The notes beneath the pieces were generated by a model that ran no database searches, was not told the origin of the DNA, and saw only the letters and a list, made by a program, of their open reading frames with translations. This document shows, piece after piece, positions 24,918-31,924 of a DNA stretch of 38,148 nucleotides. The position numbers and the translations under genes are program-made. Position 1 is the first letter of the stretch; each line of letters begins with the position of its first letter. The DNA is from an uncultured Alphaproteobacteria bacterium (GTDB lineage: Bacteria; Pseudomonadota; Alphaproteobacteria; RF32; CAG-239), in the NCBI GenBank assembly GCA_944392325.1, contig CALXWI010000009.1, forward strand, positions 1-38,148, in the 5' to 3' direction.

Positions 24918-26234
24918 ATGTCTAAAGCTGATCAAAATGTATATCCGGAAAGTTATGTCCCATTGATGACGGCGCGCCAGAAGTTGCCTGCATCAGAAAC
25001 ATCTTTTATGATTAATTTGCTGGCTATGGCGGCGGCATTTGTGATTGTAATAGCAATTAAAATTGCTAATTTGGGGCTGTCAACACCAGTGGTATTAGCC
25101 GTGTTTGCCGGTGTTATGTCGGCAATGGTTTGGACTTTGGAATATATTCGATATGGCAAAAAATCATTTGCGCAAAAATGGATGTGGCGTCGGAAGGTAA
25201 GCTGGAGCCGTGTGGGGTTTAAGTTGGCTGGCTTAGCCTGTGTGTTTGCGGTATTGGCTTTTGGGTATTGGGTGTTGCCGGTATATAAAGACCAGTTGTT
25301 TGTGACTTATTTGGAGGTGTTGCGTCAAGGGTTTGTTTTTCTGGTATTGGTAAGTGTGTTGTATTTTATACTCATGGATAAAATTGAAGAACAACCAGAA
25401 AATGCTTATTGGCAATTGGGGCGTTGGTTGACGGGGCATCGTAAAGATGCGCATAAGCCCGAGATGGTAGAATTATTTAGAGGATGGGGGGTAAAGTTTT
25501 TTTATTTGGCGTTGATGATGCCTTATTTTTGTATTAGGTTGGATTGGTTCTTGAAAGCTGACTTTAGTCGGATGTTTGATTATCCTTATAATATTTTCCA
25601 TTATTGCAATGAACTGGTGTTTTTGGTGGACTTGGCCTTTGCGGCAACCGGATATATGATGACTTTTCGGCTGTTTAATACCCAAATTCGCTCCAGCGAG
25701 CCGACGGTGCTGGGGTGGTTGGCGGCTTTGGCTTGTTATTGGCCGTTTTGGGCAGATGTATTTGGGCGGTATTATTTTGCTTATAATACCGGAGTGTCAT
25801 GGACGCAGGTGTTTGCCGGAAATGAGGCGATGTTTATGTTGTGGATGGGGCTAATTTTGCTTTGTGAAACGATTTATAGTTTGGCAACAGTAGCGCTTGG
25901 TTTGCATTTTTCAAACCTGACGTATCGCGGTTTGGTTAGCGGCGGGCCTTATGCTTATACCAAGCATCCGGCATATGTGTTCAAAAATATTTCGTGGTGG
26001 TTGATGTCGATGCCGTTTTTGGCGTGGAGCGAAGATCCGGCTTTGGCGATTAAAGGTTCCTTTTTGTTGTTGGGGCTTAACGGTTTGTATTATCTGCGAG
26101 CCAAGACTGAAGAAAACCACTTGTCCCATTATCCGGAATATGTGGAATATGCTTTGGCGATGAACCAGAAAAGTATTTTTGCTCCGGTGGCTAAGCTGTT
26201 GCCATTTTTGAAATACAAGGCGCCAGAGAAGTAA
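24918..26234 (+). CDS. Polytopic membrane protein with ICMT-like methyltransferase C-terminus
   Basis: This is a multi-pass membrane protein of 438 residues with about eight hydrophobic segments. The C-terminal third carries the isoprenylcysteine carboxyl methyltransferase/PEMT-type pattern: GGPYAYTKHPAYVFKN for S-adenosylmethionine binding, then RAKTEENHLSHYPEYVEY. Members methylate isoprenylated or lipid substrates at the membrane, and the substrate here is unknown. I choose ATG at 24918, with AGGGAGAT upstream. The track ATG at 24897 is seven codons earlier and precedes this site. A bidirectional terminator follows the gene. Confidence 0.8.
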   Translation: MSKADQNVYPESYVPLMTARQKLPASETSFMINLLAMAAAFVIVIAIKIANLGLSTPVVLAVFAGVMSAMVWTLEYIRYGKKSFAQKWMWRRKVSWSRVGFKLAGLACVFAVLAFGYWVLPVYKDQLFVTYLEVLRQGFVFLVLVSVLYFILMDKIEEQPENAYWQLGRWLTGHRKDAHKPEMVELFRGWGVKFFYLALMMPYFCIRLDWFLKADFSRMFDYPYNIFHYCNELVFLVDLAFAATGYMMTFRLFNTQIRSSEPTVLGWLAALACYWPFWADVFGRYYFAYNTGVSWTQVFAGNEAMFMLWMGLILLCETIYSLATVALGLHFSNLTYRGLVSGGPYAYTKHPAYVFKNISWWLMSMPFLAWSEDPALAIKGSFLLLGLNGLYYLRAKTEENHLSHYPEYVEYALAMNQKSIFAPVAKLLPFLKYKAPEK

Positions 26235-26239
26235 TAAAA

Positions 26240-26275
26240 AAGGGAGGAAGTGCTAAAACTTCCTCCATTTTTTTG
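26240..26275. terminator. Bidirectional terminator between convergent genes
   Basis: A perfect 9-bp stem GGAGGAAGT (26243-26251) and ACTTCCTCC (26258-26266) with a six-base loop has T on the plus side and A (T on the minus strand) on the other. Confidence 0.85.
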
Positions 26276-26278
26276 GGG

Positions 26279-27223
26279 TTATTGCCCGATGAGTTGGAGC
26301 CCGCAGAGGTTATTGACACAGTCGGAGCAAGAGTCCGGGGCGACAATCAGTCCATCCATATTTTGGAAAGCTTGGAAAACTTGTCGGCAGTTTTCTTGCG
26401 GAAGGTCAAGATAGATGATGGAGAATAATTGCCCATCGGTAGAGATGTTGACCGCGCCGCCAAAAGGGTTGACCAAATAATCCGGTGAGGAGCCAAACAT
26501 ATCACTCGGGGCGAGTTGGTAGGTTTGGGCGGCTGCATTGTTGAGCCCTTTGTATGAACCGGTCGGGGCATAAAAGCGGCGGATGTTGGTAACCAGAGTG
26601 CTGATTTGGTCAATCGTATTATTGGTTTTGTAGGTCAGAGAGGCTTTAGAATAGCCGCTGATGATTCCCATGGCAAGGATAGATAATATCGGCAACAACA
26701 AAAAGATTAGCATTGAGGCCAAAAAGACTTTGTATTGATGCGGGGTTTCTGCCGGCAGAGGTGAGCCGTAAGCGTTGGTTTCGGTATAGCTCTTTTTGCA
26801 TAACCAATAAATGATGGTAATAAAGCTGATGAGGTAGGCCAGCGAGCATATCAGCATAGCAGAGGCAATAAATGGTTTGCCGAGAACGGGAATAAGCAGG
26901 GGGAAAATATAACTCAAAATCAGCAACAACGGAGGCACAAGCAGATATATGCCGCGTTTGTTGATGTCATGCAGGCGGCGTACACCAACGCTGAAAAACG
27001 GAATAATGACAAACAAGGTATAGAGGCTGGAGAAAAGGGCATACTCGTTAGTAAAATAGTCAACCAAAAGCATAAGTATGGTGACTATGCTATTGATAAA
27101 AAAGAAACTCCAATATTCGTAGCGGCTGGTGCGCCCTTTGAAATTGAAGTAGTTGCGGATAACGGATTGGTAGCATTGGAGAACATTAGTCGGGTGTTCT
27201 GCCGAGGGAAGAGTTTTATCCAT
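26279..27223 (-). CDS. DUF805 membrane protein fused to a type IV pilin-like domain
   Basis: Residues about 15-150 form a DUF805 domain: FNFKGRTSRYEYWSFFF, then VGVRRLHDINKRG, with about four membrane helices and a fifth at about 170-195. After it comes a sequence like the type IVb PilS pilin globular domain: a helix ending in TIDQISTLVTNIRRFYAPTG, SYKGLNNAAAQ, and NPFGGAVNIS. A C-terminal disulfide-capable tail CSDCVNNLCG closes the protein. I choose ATG at 27223 (314 aa), with AGGAGA upstream. The open frame extends 54 codons further into the repeat region without meaning. The pilin resemblance is by eye; the DUF805 call is firmer. Confidence 0.8.
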   Translation of the reverse strand: MDKTLPSAEHPTNVLQCYQSVIRNYFNFKGRTSRYEYWSFFFINSIVTILMLLVDYFTNEYALFSSLYTLFVIIPFFSVGVRRLHDINKRGIYLLVPPLLLILSYIFPLLIPVLGKPFIASAMLICSLAYLISFITIIYWLCKKSYTETNAYGSPLPAETPHQYKVFLASMLIFLLLPILSILAMGIISGYSKASLTYKTNNTIDQISTLVTNIRRFYAPTGSYKGLNNAAAQTYQLAPSDMFGSSPDYLVNPFGGAVNISTDGQLFSIIYLDLPQENCRQVFQAFQNMDGLIVAPDSCSDCVNNLCGLQLIGQ

Positions 27224-27287
27224 AAGGCAATCTCCTGATAAATAAGTTAGCTCGATTGGAGATATGATATAACAAAAGGGAGATAAT

Positions 27288-27554
27288 GCAACGGTTATTT
27301 GATTTTCTCCAGCTCTCCTCATAGTCAAACTTCCTACTGGAAGTTCGAGAAACTTATACAATACACCATAAAAAAACCTCCACAAGGGAGGCTTTTTTAT
27401 GGTCTAGCGACGTAAGTTTCGCTTATAAATAAGCTCAACAACTCTGCTTCGGTCAATCGTTTTATAACCTTAGCTTCGGTTGCTATAAAGCTTCCCTCGC
27501 TAAGTAACAAAACGTTTCACCATACAAAAAAAGGCTCCATCGGGAGCTTTTTTT
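27288..27554. repeat. 267-bp direct repeat, copy 1
   Basis: This is identical to 27939-28205 apart from about eight substitutions, without insertion or deletion (constant offset of 651 bases). Confidence 0.92.
27365..27403. terminator. Palindromic terminator 1 of the array
   Basis: ACCATAAAAAA and TTTTTTATGGT flank the stem CCTCC/GGAGG. It works in either direction and is repeated at 28016-28054 with a G restoring the outer GC pair. Confidence 0.8.
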
Positions 27555-27559
27555 ATGGT
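27519..27559. terminator. Palindromic terminator 2 of the array
   Basis: ACCATACAAAAAAA, stem GGCTCC/GGGAGC, then seven T and ATGGT. It is repeated at 28170-28213, where the pairing extends to GTATGGT. Confidence 0.8.
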
Positions 27560-27672
27560 CTAGCTACGTAAGTTTCGCTTATAAATAAGCTCAACAACTT
27601 CGCTTCGGTCAGAGTACCTGTAACATTTGTTTTGCTCGCTGTCGCGGCTTCACAAATTAACAGGTTCTTTTC

Positions 27673-27716
27673 ACCAAATTAAAAAAAGACCCGTTGGGGG
27701 CTTTTTTTAATTTGGT
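27673..27716. terminator. Palindromic terminator 3 of the array
   Basis: ACCAAATTAAAAAAA and TTTTTTTAATTTGGT flank the GACCC/GGGGGC stem. It follows the duplicated tRNA-Leu 3' fragment as read on the minus strand. Confidence 0.8.
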
Positions 27717-27731
27717 GCCCTGAAGAAGACT
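27713..27731 (-). pseudogene. Duplicated 3' end of tRNA-Leu(CAG)
   Basis: Nineteen bases are identical to 28210-28228, covering CCA, the discriminator base, the acceptor 3' strand and part of the T arm. The rest of the tRNA is absent. This could be a leftover of tandem duplication or an attachment-site half from an excised or decayed integrative element. Confidence 0.7.
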
Positions 27732-27938
27732 GACCTGCGGTTTGCTAAAGCAAATCCTCGGCCGCTTCGTCGTCGCTCGGCTTACGCCTCACCGCGATAC
27801 TCCCGTCTTCTGGCTTCTAAATTTTTGTTATACAAAAATTAAGGCGCTGCGGTCATTCGTTTTGTAGATTTCGCCAGCAAAGTTTACATTTTGCTGGCTT
27901 AATAACAAAACTTCACCTGTCGTCATCAAATAACCGGA

Positions 27939-28205
27939 GCAACGGTTATTTGATTTTCTCCAGCTCTCCTCCTAGTCAAACTTCCTACTGGAAGTTCGAG
28001 AAACTTATACAATGCACCATAAAAAAGCCTCCGCGAGGGAGGCTTTTTTATGGTCTAGCTACGTAAGTTTCGCTTATAAATAAGCTCAACAACTCTGCTT
28101 CGGTCAATCGTTTTATAACCTTAGCTTCAGTTGCTATAAAGCTTCCCTCGCTAAGTAACAAAACGTTTCACCATACAAAAAAAGGCTCCATCGGGAGCTT
28201 TTTTT
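27939..28205. repeat. 267-bp direct repeat, copy 2
   Basis: Second copy of the 27288-27554 repeat. It ends in the terminator directly after tRNA-Leu. Confidence 0.92.
28016..28054. terminator. Palindromic terminator 4 of the array
   Basis: ACCATAAAAAA, stem GCCTCC/GGAGGC with loop, then TTTTTTATGGT. It is the copy-2 counterpart of the terminator at 27365-27403. Confidence 0.8.
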
Positions 28206-28213
28206 TGTATGGT
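28170..28213 (-). terminator. Terminator of tRNA-Leu, pairing into its CCA end
   Basis: On the minus strand the tRNA CCA end runs directly into TACAAAAAAAA, the stem GCTCCC/GGAGCC, seven T and GTATGG. The flanking arms ACCATAC and GTATGGT are complementary, so the palindrome includes the mature tRNA 3' CCA. Confidence 0.8.
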
Positions 28214-28295
28214 GCCCTGAAGAAGACTCGAACTTCCACTGGCTGAGCCAACATGCACCTGAAGCATGCGCGTCTACCAATTCCGCCATCAGGGC
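28210..28295 (-). tRNA. tRNA-Leu (anticodon CAG), CCA encoded
   Basis: The 86-base minus-strand gene has acceptor strands GCCCTGA and TCAGGGC, a D arm with GGCGGAATTGGTAGACGC, an anticodon stem CATGC/GCATG around TTCAGGT (anticodon CAG), a long class II variable arm, a T arm GGAAGTTCGAGTCTTCT, and an encoded CCA. All features fit bacterial tRNA-Leu. It lies about 50 bases after uppP on the same strand. Confidence 0.96.
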
Positions 28296-28343
28296 AACGT
28301 CTATCCTTCTATAATATTTTTTTATAAAAGGCAAGGACTTTTT

Positions 28344-29168
28344 TTAAATTATTTTATCCAGATAGCCATAGGAATCCAGCAATAAGGCACTGCCTAAAAT
28401 AATCCGATATATGACAAAAGGCAAAAATGTGGATTTCTTTAACCACCACATCATTATGTAAATCGCTAATATCGAAGCTATAAATGAATAGGTGATGCCG
28501 TCAAAGGCACTCAATAAGGTTGCGGTTTGGTGCGTGGTTATTAACTCATAGGCTACTAAACAGCCGGCTCCGAATATCGTCGGAATGGATAGCAACATTG
28601 AAAACTTAGCAGCTTCGCGACGCTCCATCCCCAAAAAACGCGCCATCGTAATCGTACTGCCGGAACGGCTGGTGCCGGGGATTAAGGCTAAGCATTGCGC
28701 TAAACCGATTAAAATCGCATCTAAAACCGTTAAATGCTCAACTTTGCGTACCGTAAGCCCAACATAATCCGCTATGTAGAGTAAAATACCAAAACACAAA
28801 ATCGTCCAGCCAACTATGCGGGTACTGCGCAGCCATTCCATGCCATATTCTTTTAGCAATAAGCCGGCAATAACTGCAGGTATCGTGGCTATAAAAATTA
28901 ACCAAAACAGGCGGCTGCCGTTGTTGCTGAAATTGGGAAGAAAGCGCGTCTTGAATAAGCCTTTGATTATCTCCCAAATAGTATCGGAAAAGTAAATCAT
29001 GACCGCAATGATGGAGCCAACGTGGACAGCTACGTCAAGTGCTAAGCCTTGGTCGGGAAAAGTGGTGAATTTGGAAAATAAAATTAGATGTCCGGAAGAA
29101 CTAACCGGCAAAAACTCGGTTAAACCTTGTAAGATGGACAGTAATAAAATATGGATATCAATGGTCAT
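28344..29168 (-). CDS. uppP: Undecaprenyl-diphosphatase UppP (BacA)
   Basis: UppP dephosphorylates undecaprenyl diphosphate, regenerating the lipid carrier for peptidoglycan and other surface polymers. The 274-residue polytopic protein has both active-site motifs: QGLTEFLPVSSSGHL (residues 14-28, with E18, the serines 23-25 and H27) and PGTSRSGSTI in the second half. The eight hydrophobic segments fit the family. Start is ATG at 29168, nine bases after the response-regulator stop, so it is the last gene of the xseA-M23-regulator-uppP operon. Confidence 0.96.
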   Translation of the reverse strand: MTIDIHILLLSILQGLTEFLPVSSSGHLILFSKFTTFPDQGLALDVAVHVGSIIAVMIYFSDTIWEIIKGLFKTRFLPNFSNNGSRLFWLIFIATIPAVIAGLLLKEYGMEWLRSTRIVGWTILCFGILLYIADYVGLTVRKVEHLTVLDAILIGLAQCLALIPGTSRSGSTITMARFLGMERREAAKFSMLLSIPTIFGAGCLVAYELITTHQTATLLSAFDGITYSFIASILAIYIMMWWLKKSTFLPFVIYRIILGSALLLDSYGYLDKII

Positions 29169-29177
29169 TTCTTTTCT

Positions 29178-29591
29178 CTAGTTCTTGGTCATAAGGGCAT
29201 TAATGATTCTTTGTTTTAAAGCGCTGGGTGAAATTGGTTTAACCAGATATTCTTTAATTCCCAGACGTTTGGCATCTAAGACAGTTTTTTCTTGTGTGTC
29301 AACTGTTATCATAATGATGGGGATATTATCCAGAAGTTGACTTTCATTCTGTTTTACCTGTTCAACGAACTCGGTACCGCTTTGTTCGGGCATTATTTGG
29401 TCAAGCAAGATGATGTTAATAGGAAAATTGTTTAAAATTTCGCGGGCTTCATCAGCATTGGCGGCTTCTTTGACGTTCTTGATGCCGATTTGCAGCAAGG
29501 CCGTCTTGATAAAGGAGCGAGAAAAACGGTCGTCATCAATAATCAAGCCGCAGATGGTGGAGAAAAGTTCAGGTTGTGGTGAAGTATCCAT
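29178..29591 (-). CDS. Single-domain response regulator (CheY-like receiver), 137 aa
   Basis: This is a stand-alone receiver domain. The phosphoacceptor is D64 in ILLDQIMPEQSG, the acidic pocket is D20/D21 in GLIIDDDRFS, and the switch residues are T96 in IMITVD and K118 in YLVKPIS. There is no output domain or membrane segment, so it signals by protein contact, as CheY or DivK do. No histidine kinase is adjacent. AAGGAG lies seven bases before the start. It sits between two cell-envelope genes in one operon, which suggests, but does not show, a role in envelope or cell-cycle control. Confidence 0.93.
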   Translation of the reverse strand: MDTSPQPELFSTICGLIIDDDRFSRSFIKTALLQIGIKNVKEAANADEAREILNNFPINIILLDQIMPEQSGTEFVEQVKQNESQLLDNIPIIMITVDTQEKTVLDAKRLGIKEYLVKPISPSALKQRIINALMTKN

Positions 29592-29613
29592 GGGGTATCT
29601 CCTTAATTTTGGG

Positions 29614-30462
29614 CTACAATTGAGAGCAAAGTTTAGAATTGTTTAAGTCTAGCAAAGACTGGGGATTGATACGCGTGCCGTTGTGTGAGGCCCCCCAATG
29701 CAGATGGGGGCCGGTGGCTCGGCCGGTTTGGCCAACAGTGGCGATAATATCTCCTTGAGCAACGTGGTCCCCAACTTTGACTTTGGTATCTTTGAGGTGG
29801 GCATACATAGTTTGCAGGCCATTGCCGTGGTCAATAATAACCATATTACCGCTGTAAAAAAAGTCTCCACCGCTGAGGGTGACGATGCCTCCGGCAGAGG
29901 CCTTGACCGGTGTACCTTCAGGTGCGGCTAAGTCCATACCGCGGTGAGGACTCTTGGGGTGGGTGTTGATGACGCGTTGGCCGCCAAACTCGCCACTGAC
30001 GCGGTATTTATCCAGCGGCATTATAAAACCATCAAGCCAGAAAGATTGGGTTGCAGGGGTTGTGGCCAAGGCGTTATTAACACTTTGGTTTTCACGCAGA
30101 ATCTCGTCCATATCTTCTTGCTTGGGGGTGACTTTACGCTCGGCAACGCCGTTAATGCGTTGAATGTTCCAAGGAGTTTTGGAAATTGTGAAGGTATAAC
30201 GATCCGTAGGGTAGTTCATTTCGTCATTTTGGTGCAAAATGGTCAGCTTTTGGCTGATGTCGGCGTCGCGGTCAAGTGCTAAGAGAAAGTAGCCTTCATT
30301 ATTAAACGGCTGCTCCTTGCCATTGAGCAGAACTTGGTGAAGATTGCTATCTTTGCCGAGCAAGAGGTTGCCCTGAGCACGGTGTCCGCAAATTTCTAAA
30401 GCTTGGGAACTGAAGCTGAAAAGCAAAAAGCTAAAAGTTAAACAAATCACCTTGTAAGTCAT
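29614..30462 (-). CDS. Secreted M23 (LytM-type) zinc peptidase
   Basis: This is a periplasmic peptidoglycan endopeptidase or LytM-type amidase activator. Residues 1-21 form a signal peptide. A beta-rich N-terminal region of about 130 residues precedes the M23 domain. The zinc and catalytic residues are all present: HRGMDLAA (H and D ligands), TMYAHL (catalytic His) and GPHLHWG (His pair), so the enzyme should be active. The gene overlaps the end of xseA by 32 bases, and the ATG lacks a Shine-Dalgarno motif, which suggests translational coupling. The response regulator and uppP follow. Confidence 0.93.
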   Translation of the reverse strand: MTYKVICLTFSFLLFSFSSQALEICGHRAQGNLLLGKDSNLHQVLLNGKEQPFNNEGYFLLALDRDADISQKLTILHQNDEMNYPTDRYTFTISKTPWNIQRINGVAERKVTPKQEDMDEILRENQSVNNALATTPATQSFWLDGFIMPLDKYRVSGEFGGQRVINTHPKSPHRGMDLAAPEGTPVKASAGGIVTLSGGDFFYSGNMVIIDHGNGLQTMYAHLKDTKVKVGDHVAQGDIIATVGQTGRATGPHLHWGASHNGTRINPQSLLDLNNSKLCSQL

Positions 30463-31780
30463 TTTTTTTCACCACGGGTCGAGTTTTGATACTGCCGTCC
30501 GCAAAACGGATTTCTAACGCGTGGCTCTTTTGTGCATCAGTAACGGAGTAAACCGTCTTTTGATTATTGTCTTTGACCCAAGCAAAGCCACGCCGCAAAA
30601 CCGAATCTACGGATACTGACTCTAGTCTAAGGGATAAATTCTTTAAATTTTCTTGATTTTTTTCAAGAATATTCTGAATTAAGTAAGGGCGGAGGTTGTT
30701 GTGCTCGATTAAAGTTTGTTTGGCGGCAACTAAGTTTTTGAAAGATAAGTGCAGTCGTTCAATGCGGTCATCAAAGCGCTGGGTGTATTCCTGCAGGATT
30801 TGGGACAAGTTAGGAATGCCGCGGCTTAGGCCTTCAACCTTGGTTTGGTAGTTGCTGAAATAGCGATGAATGGCGTTAAGCATTCGGGTTTGGGTGGTGG
30901 ACAAGCCGGCTTCAAGCTCGGCTTTGACCGGAACAGCAAACTCGGCGGCGCCGGTGGGGGTGGGGGCGCGGACATCAGACACGTAGTCAATCAGCATAGT
31001 ATCGGTTTCGTGCCCAACGGCAGAGATAATCGGAATCGAGGAGTTATAAACGGCGCGAATCACGACTTCTTCGTTAAAAGGCCATAAATCCTCAAGGCTG
31101 CCGCCGCCGCGGGCAACGATTAAAACATCAGGGCGAGTGATGGGGCCATTAAGCGGAAGTTGGTTGAAACCTTTTATGGCAGCGGCGATTTTATCAGCGG
31201 CGCCTTCACCTTGAACCGGTGTCGGCCACAGCAAAATATGGCTGGGAAAACGGTCGCGAACACGATGGATAATATCGCGAATAACGGCTCCGCTGGCAGA
31301 GGTTACGACGCCGATGGTTTTGGGCAGATAAGGAATTTTTTGCTTGTGAGCGGCATCAAAAAGGCCTTCAGCGGCAAATTGTTTTTTGCGTTCTTCAAGG
31401 AGTTTGAGCAAGGCGCCGGTGCCGGAGACTTCCATTTGCTCAATAACCAATTGGTAAGACGATTTGCCGGCAAAGGTGGTGATTTTGCCGGTGGCAATGA
31501 CCTCAAGCCCGTCTTCGGGTTTGACCTTGAGTGTGGCGGCAACTCCGCGCCAGCAAACTGCCGAGATAACGGCGTTTTCGTCTTTAAGCGAAAGGTAGTA
31601 ATGCCCAGAATCGGCCCGCTTGGCGCCAAAAATTTCACCCTTGATTCTAATGTGGTTGAAACGGGTTTCAACGAATTTTTTGATTTCAGCGGAAATCTCG
31701 CTGACGGTGTATTCTTTGAGCTCAGGGGCTTGAGGCGCGGTGGGCGCTGGAGTGGATAGTACGCTTAATAAATCTTCCAT
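30431..31780 (-). CDS. xseA: Exodeoxyribonuclease VII large subunit
   Basis: XseA is the catalytic large subunit of exonuclease VII, which degrades single-stranded DNA together with XseB. The N-terminal OB-fold (YTVSEISAEIKKFVETRF, IRIKGEI) is followed by the catalytic domain with GVVTSASGAVIRDI, RGGGSLEDLWPFNEE and SAVGHETDTMLIDYVSD, and then a long coiled-coil region. I start at ATG 31780 (449 aa) because the family N-terminus begins there. The open frame reaches 31879, but the extra residues are Phe/Lys-rich and AT-rich. The small subunit xseB is not nearby. First gene of the operon. Confidence 0.95.
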   Translation of the reverse strand: MEDLLSVLSTPAPTAPQAPELKEYTVSEISAEIKKFVETRFNHIRIKGEIFGAKRADSGHYYLSLKDENAVISAVCWRGVAATLKVKPEDGLEVIATGKITTFAGKSSYQLVIEQMEVSGTGALLKLLEERKKQFAAEGLFDAAHKQKIPYLPKTIGVVTSASGAVIRDIIHRVRDRFPSHILLWPTPVQGEGAADKIAAAIKGFNQLPLNGPITRPDVLIVARGGGSLEDLWPFNEEVVIRAVYNSSIPIISAVGHETDTMLIDYVSDVRAPTPTGAAEFAVPVKAELEAGLSTTQTRMLNAIHRYFSNYQTKVEGLSRGIPNLSQILQEYTQRFDDRIERLHLSFKNLVAAKQTLIEHNNLRPYLIQNILEKNQENLKNLSLRLESVSVDSVLRRGFAWVKDNNQKTVYSVTDAQKSHALEIRFADGSIKTRPVVKKNDLQGDLFNF

Positions 31781-31869
31781 TGGTGTTAGTCTTTCAAAAA
31801 AAATATCAATTATTTTAGTTGTTTTTTTGTATTTTGTTAAGCAAAAAACCAATGATGTTGAAAAGAATA

Positions 31870-31904
31870 TAAAAAACAAAGGATACTGAAACAGTATCCT
31901 TTGT
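31870..31904 (-). terminator. Rho-independent terminator after the 31925-33385 gene
   Basis: A perfect 13-bp stem, ACAAAGGATACTG (31876-31888) and CAGTATCCTTTGT (31892-31904), with a three-base loop and T on the minus strand. Confidence 0.85.
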
Positions 31905-31924
31905 GGTTGAGAGGATATTATAAT

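Larger units (their letters stand above)
27224..28209. repeat. Array of structured repeats beside tRNA-Leu
   Basis: About 1 kb without a gene, filled with inverted and direct repeats. It contains a 267-bp duplication (27288-27554 and 27939-28205), a third copy of a 57-bp segment at 27555-27611, four two-stem hairpin units following a CGGTCA box, and five long palindromic terminators flanked by ACCA and TGGT. A second copy of the tRNA-Leu 3' end lies at 27713-27731. Smaller hairpins include CAAATAACCG/CGGTTATTTG (27926-27954), AACTTCC/GGAAGTT and AATTTTTGT/ACAAAAATT. Confidence 0.85.

Noticed and set aside
27331..27368. tRNA 3' half on the plus strand (TGGAAGTTCGAG ... GCACCA)
   Set aside because: It resembles a T arm plus CCA, but the spacing is two bases too long, the T stem does not pair and no 5' half exists. 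It is at most a decayed fragment.
27224..27385. N-terminal extension of the DUF805 protein
   Set aside because: The extra 54 codons lie in the repeat array, and a proper AGGAGA site precedes the ATG at 27223.
27447..27523. Integron attC-like site
   Set aside because: The paired arms and bulged two-stem shape recall attC, but the GTTRRRY and RYYYAAC core motifs are not in the right places and there is no integrase or cassette structure.
27224..28209. CRISPR array
   Set aside because: The repeats are long, structured and unevenly spaced, lack unique spacers of constant length, and no cas gene is present.
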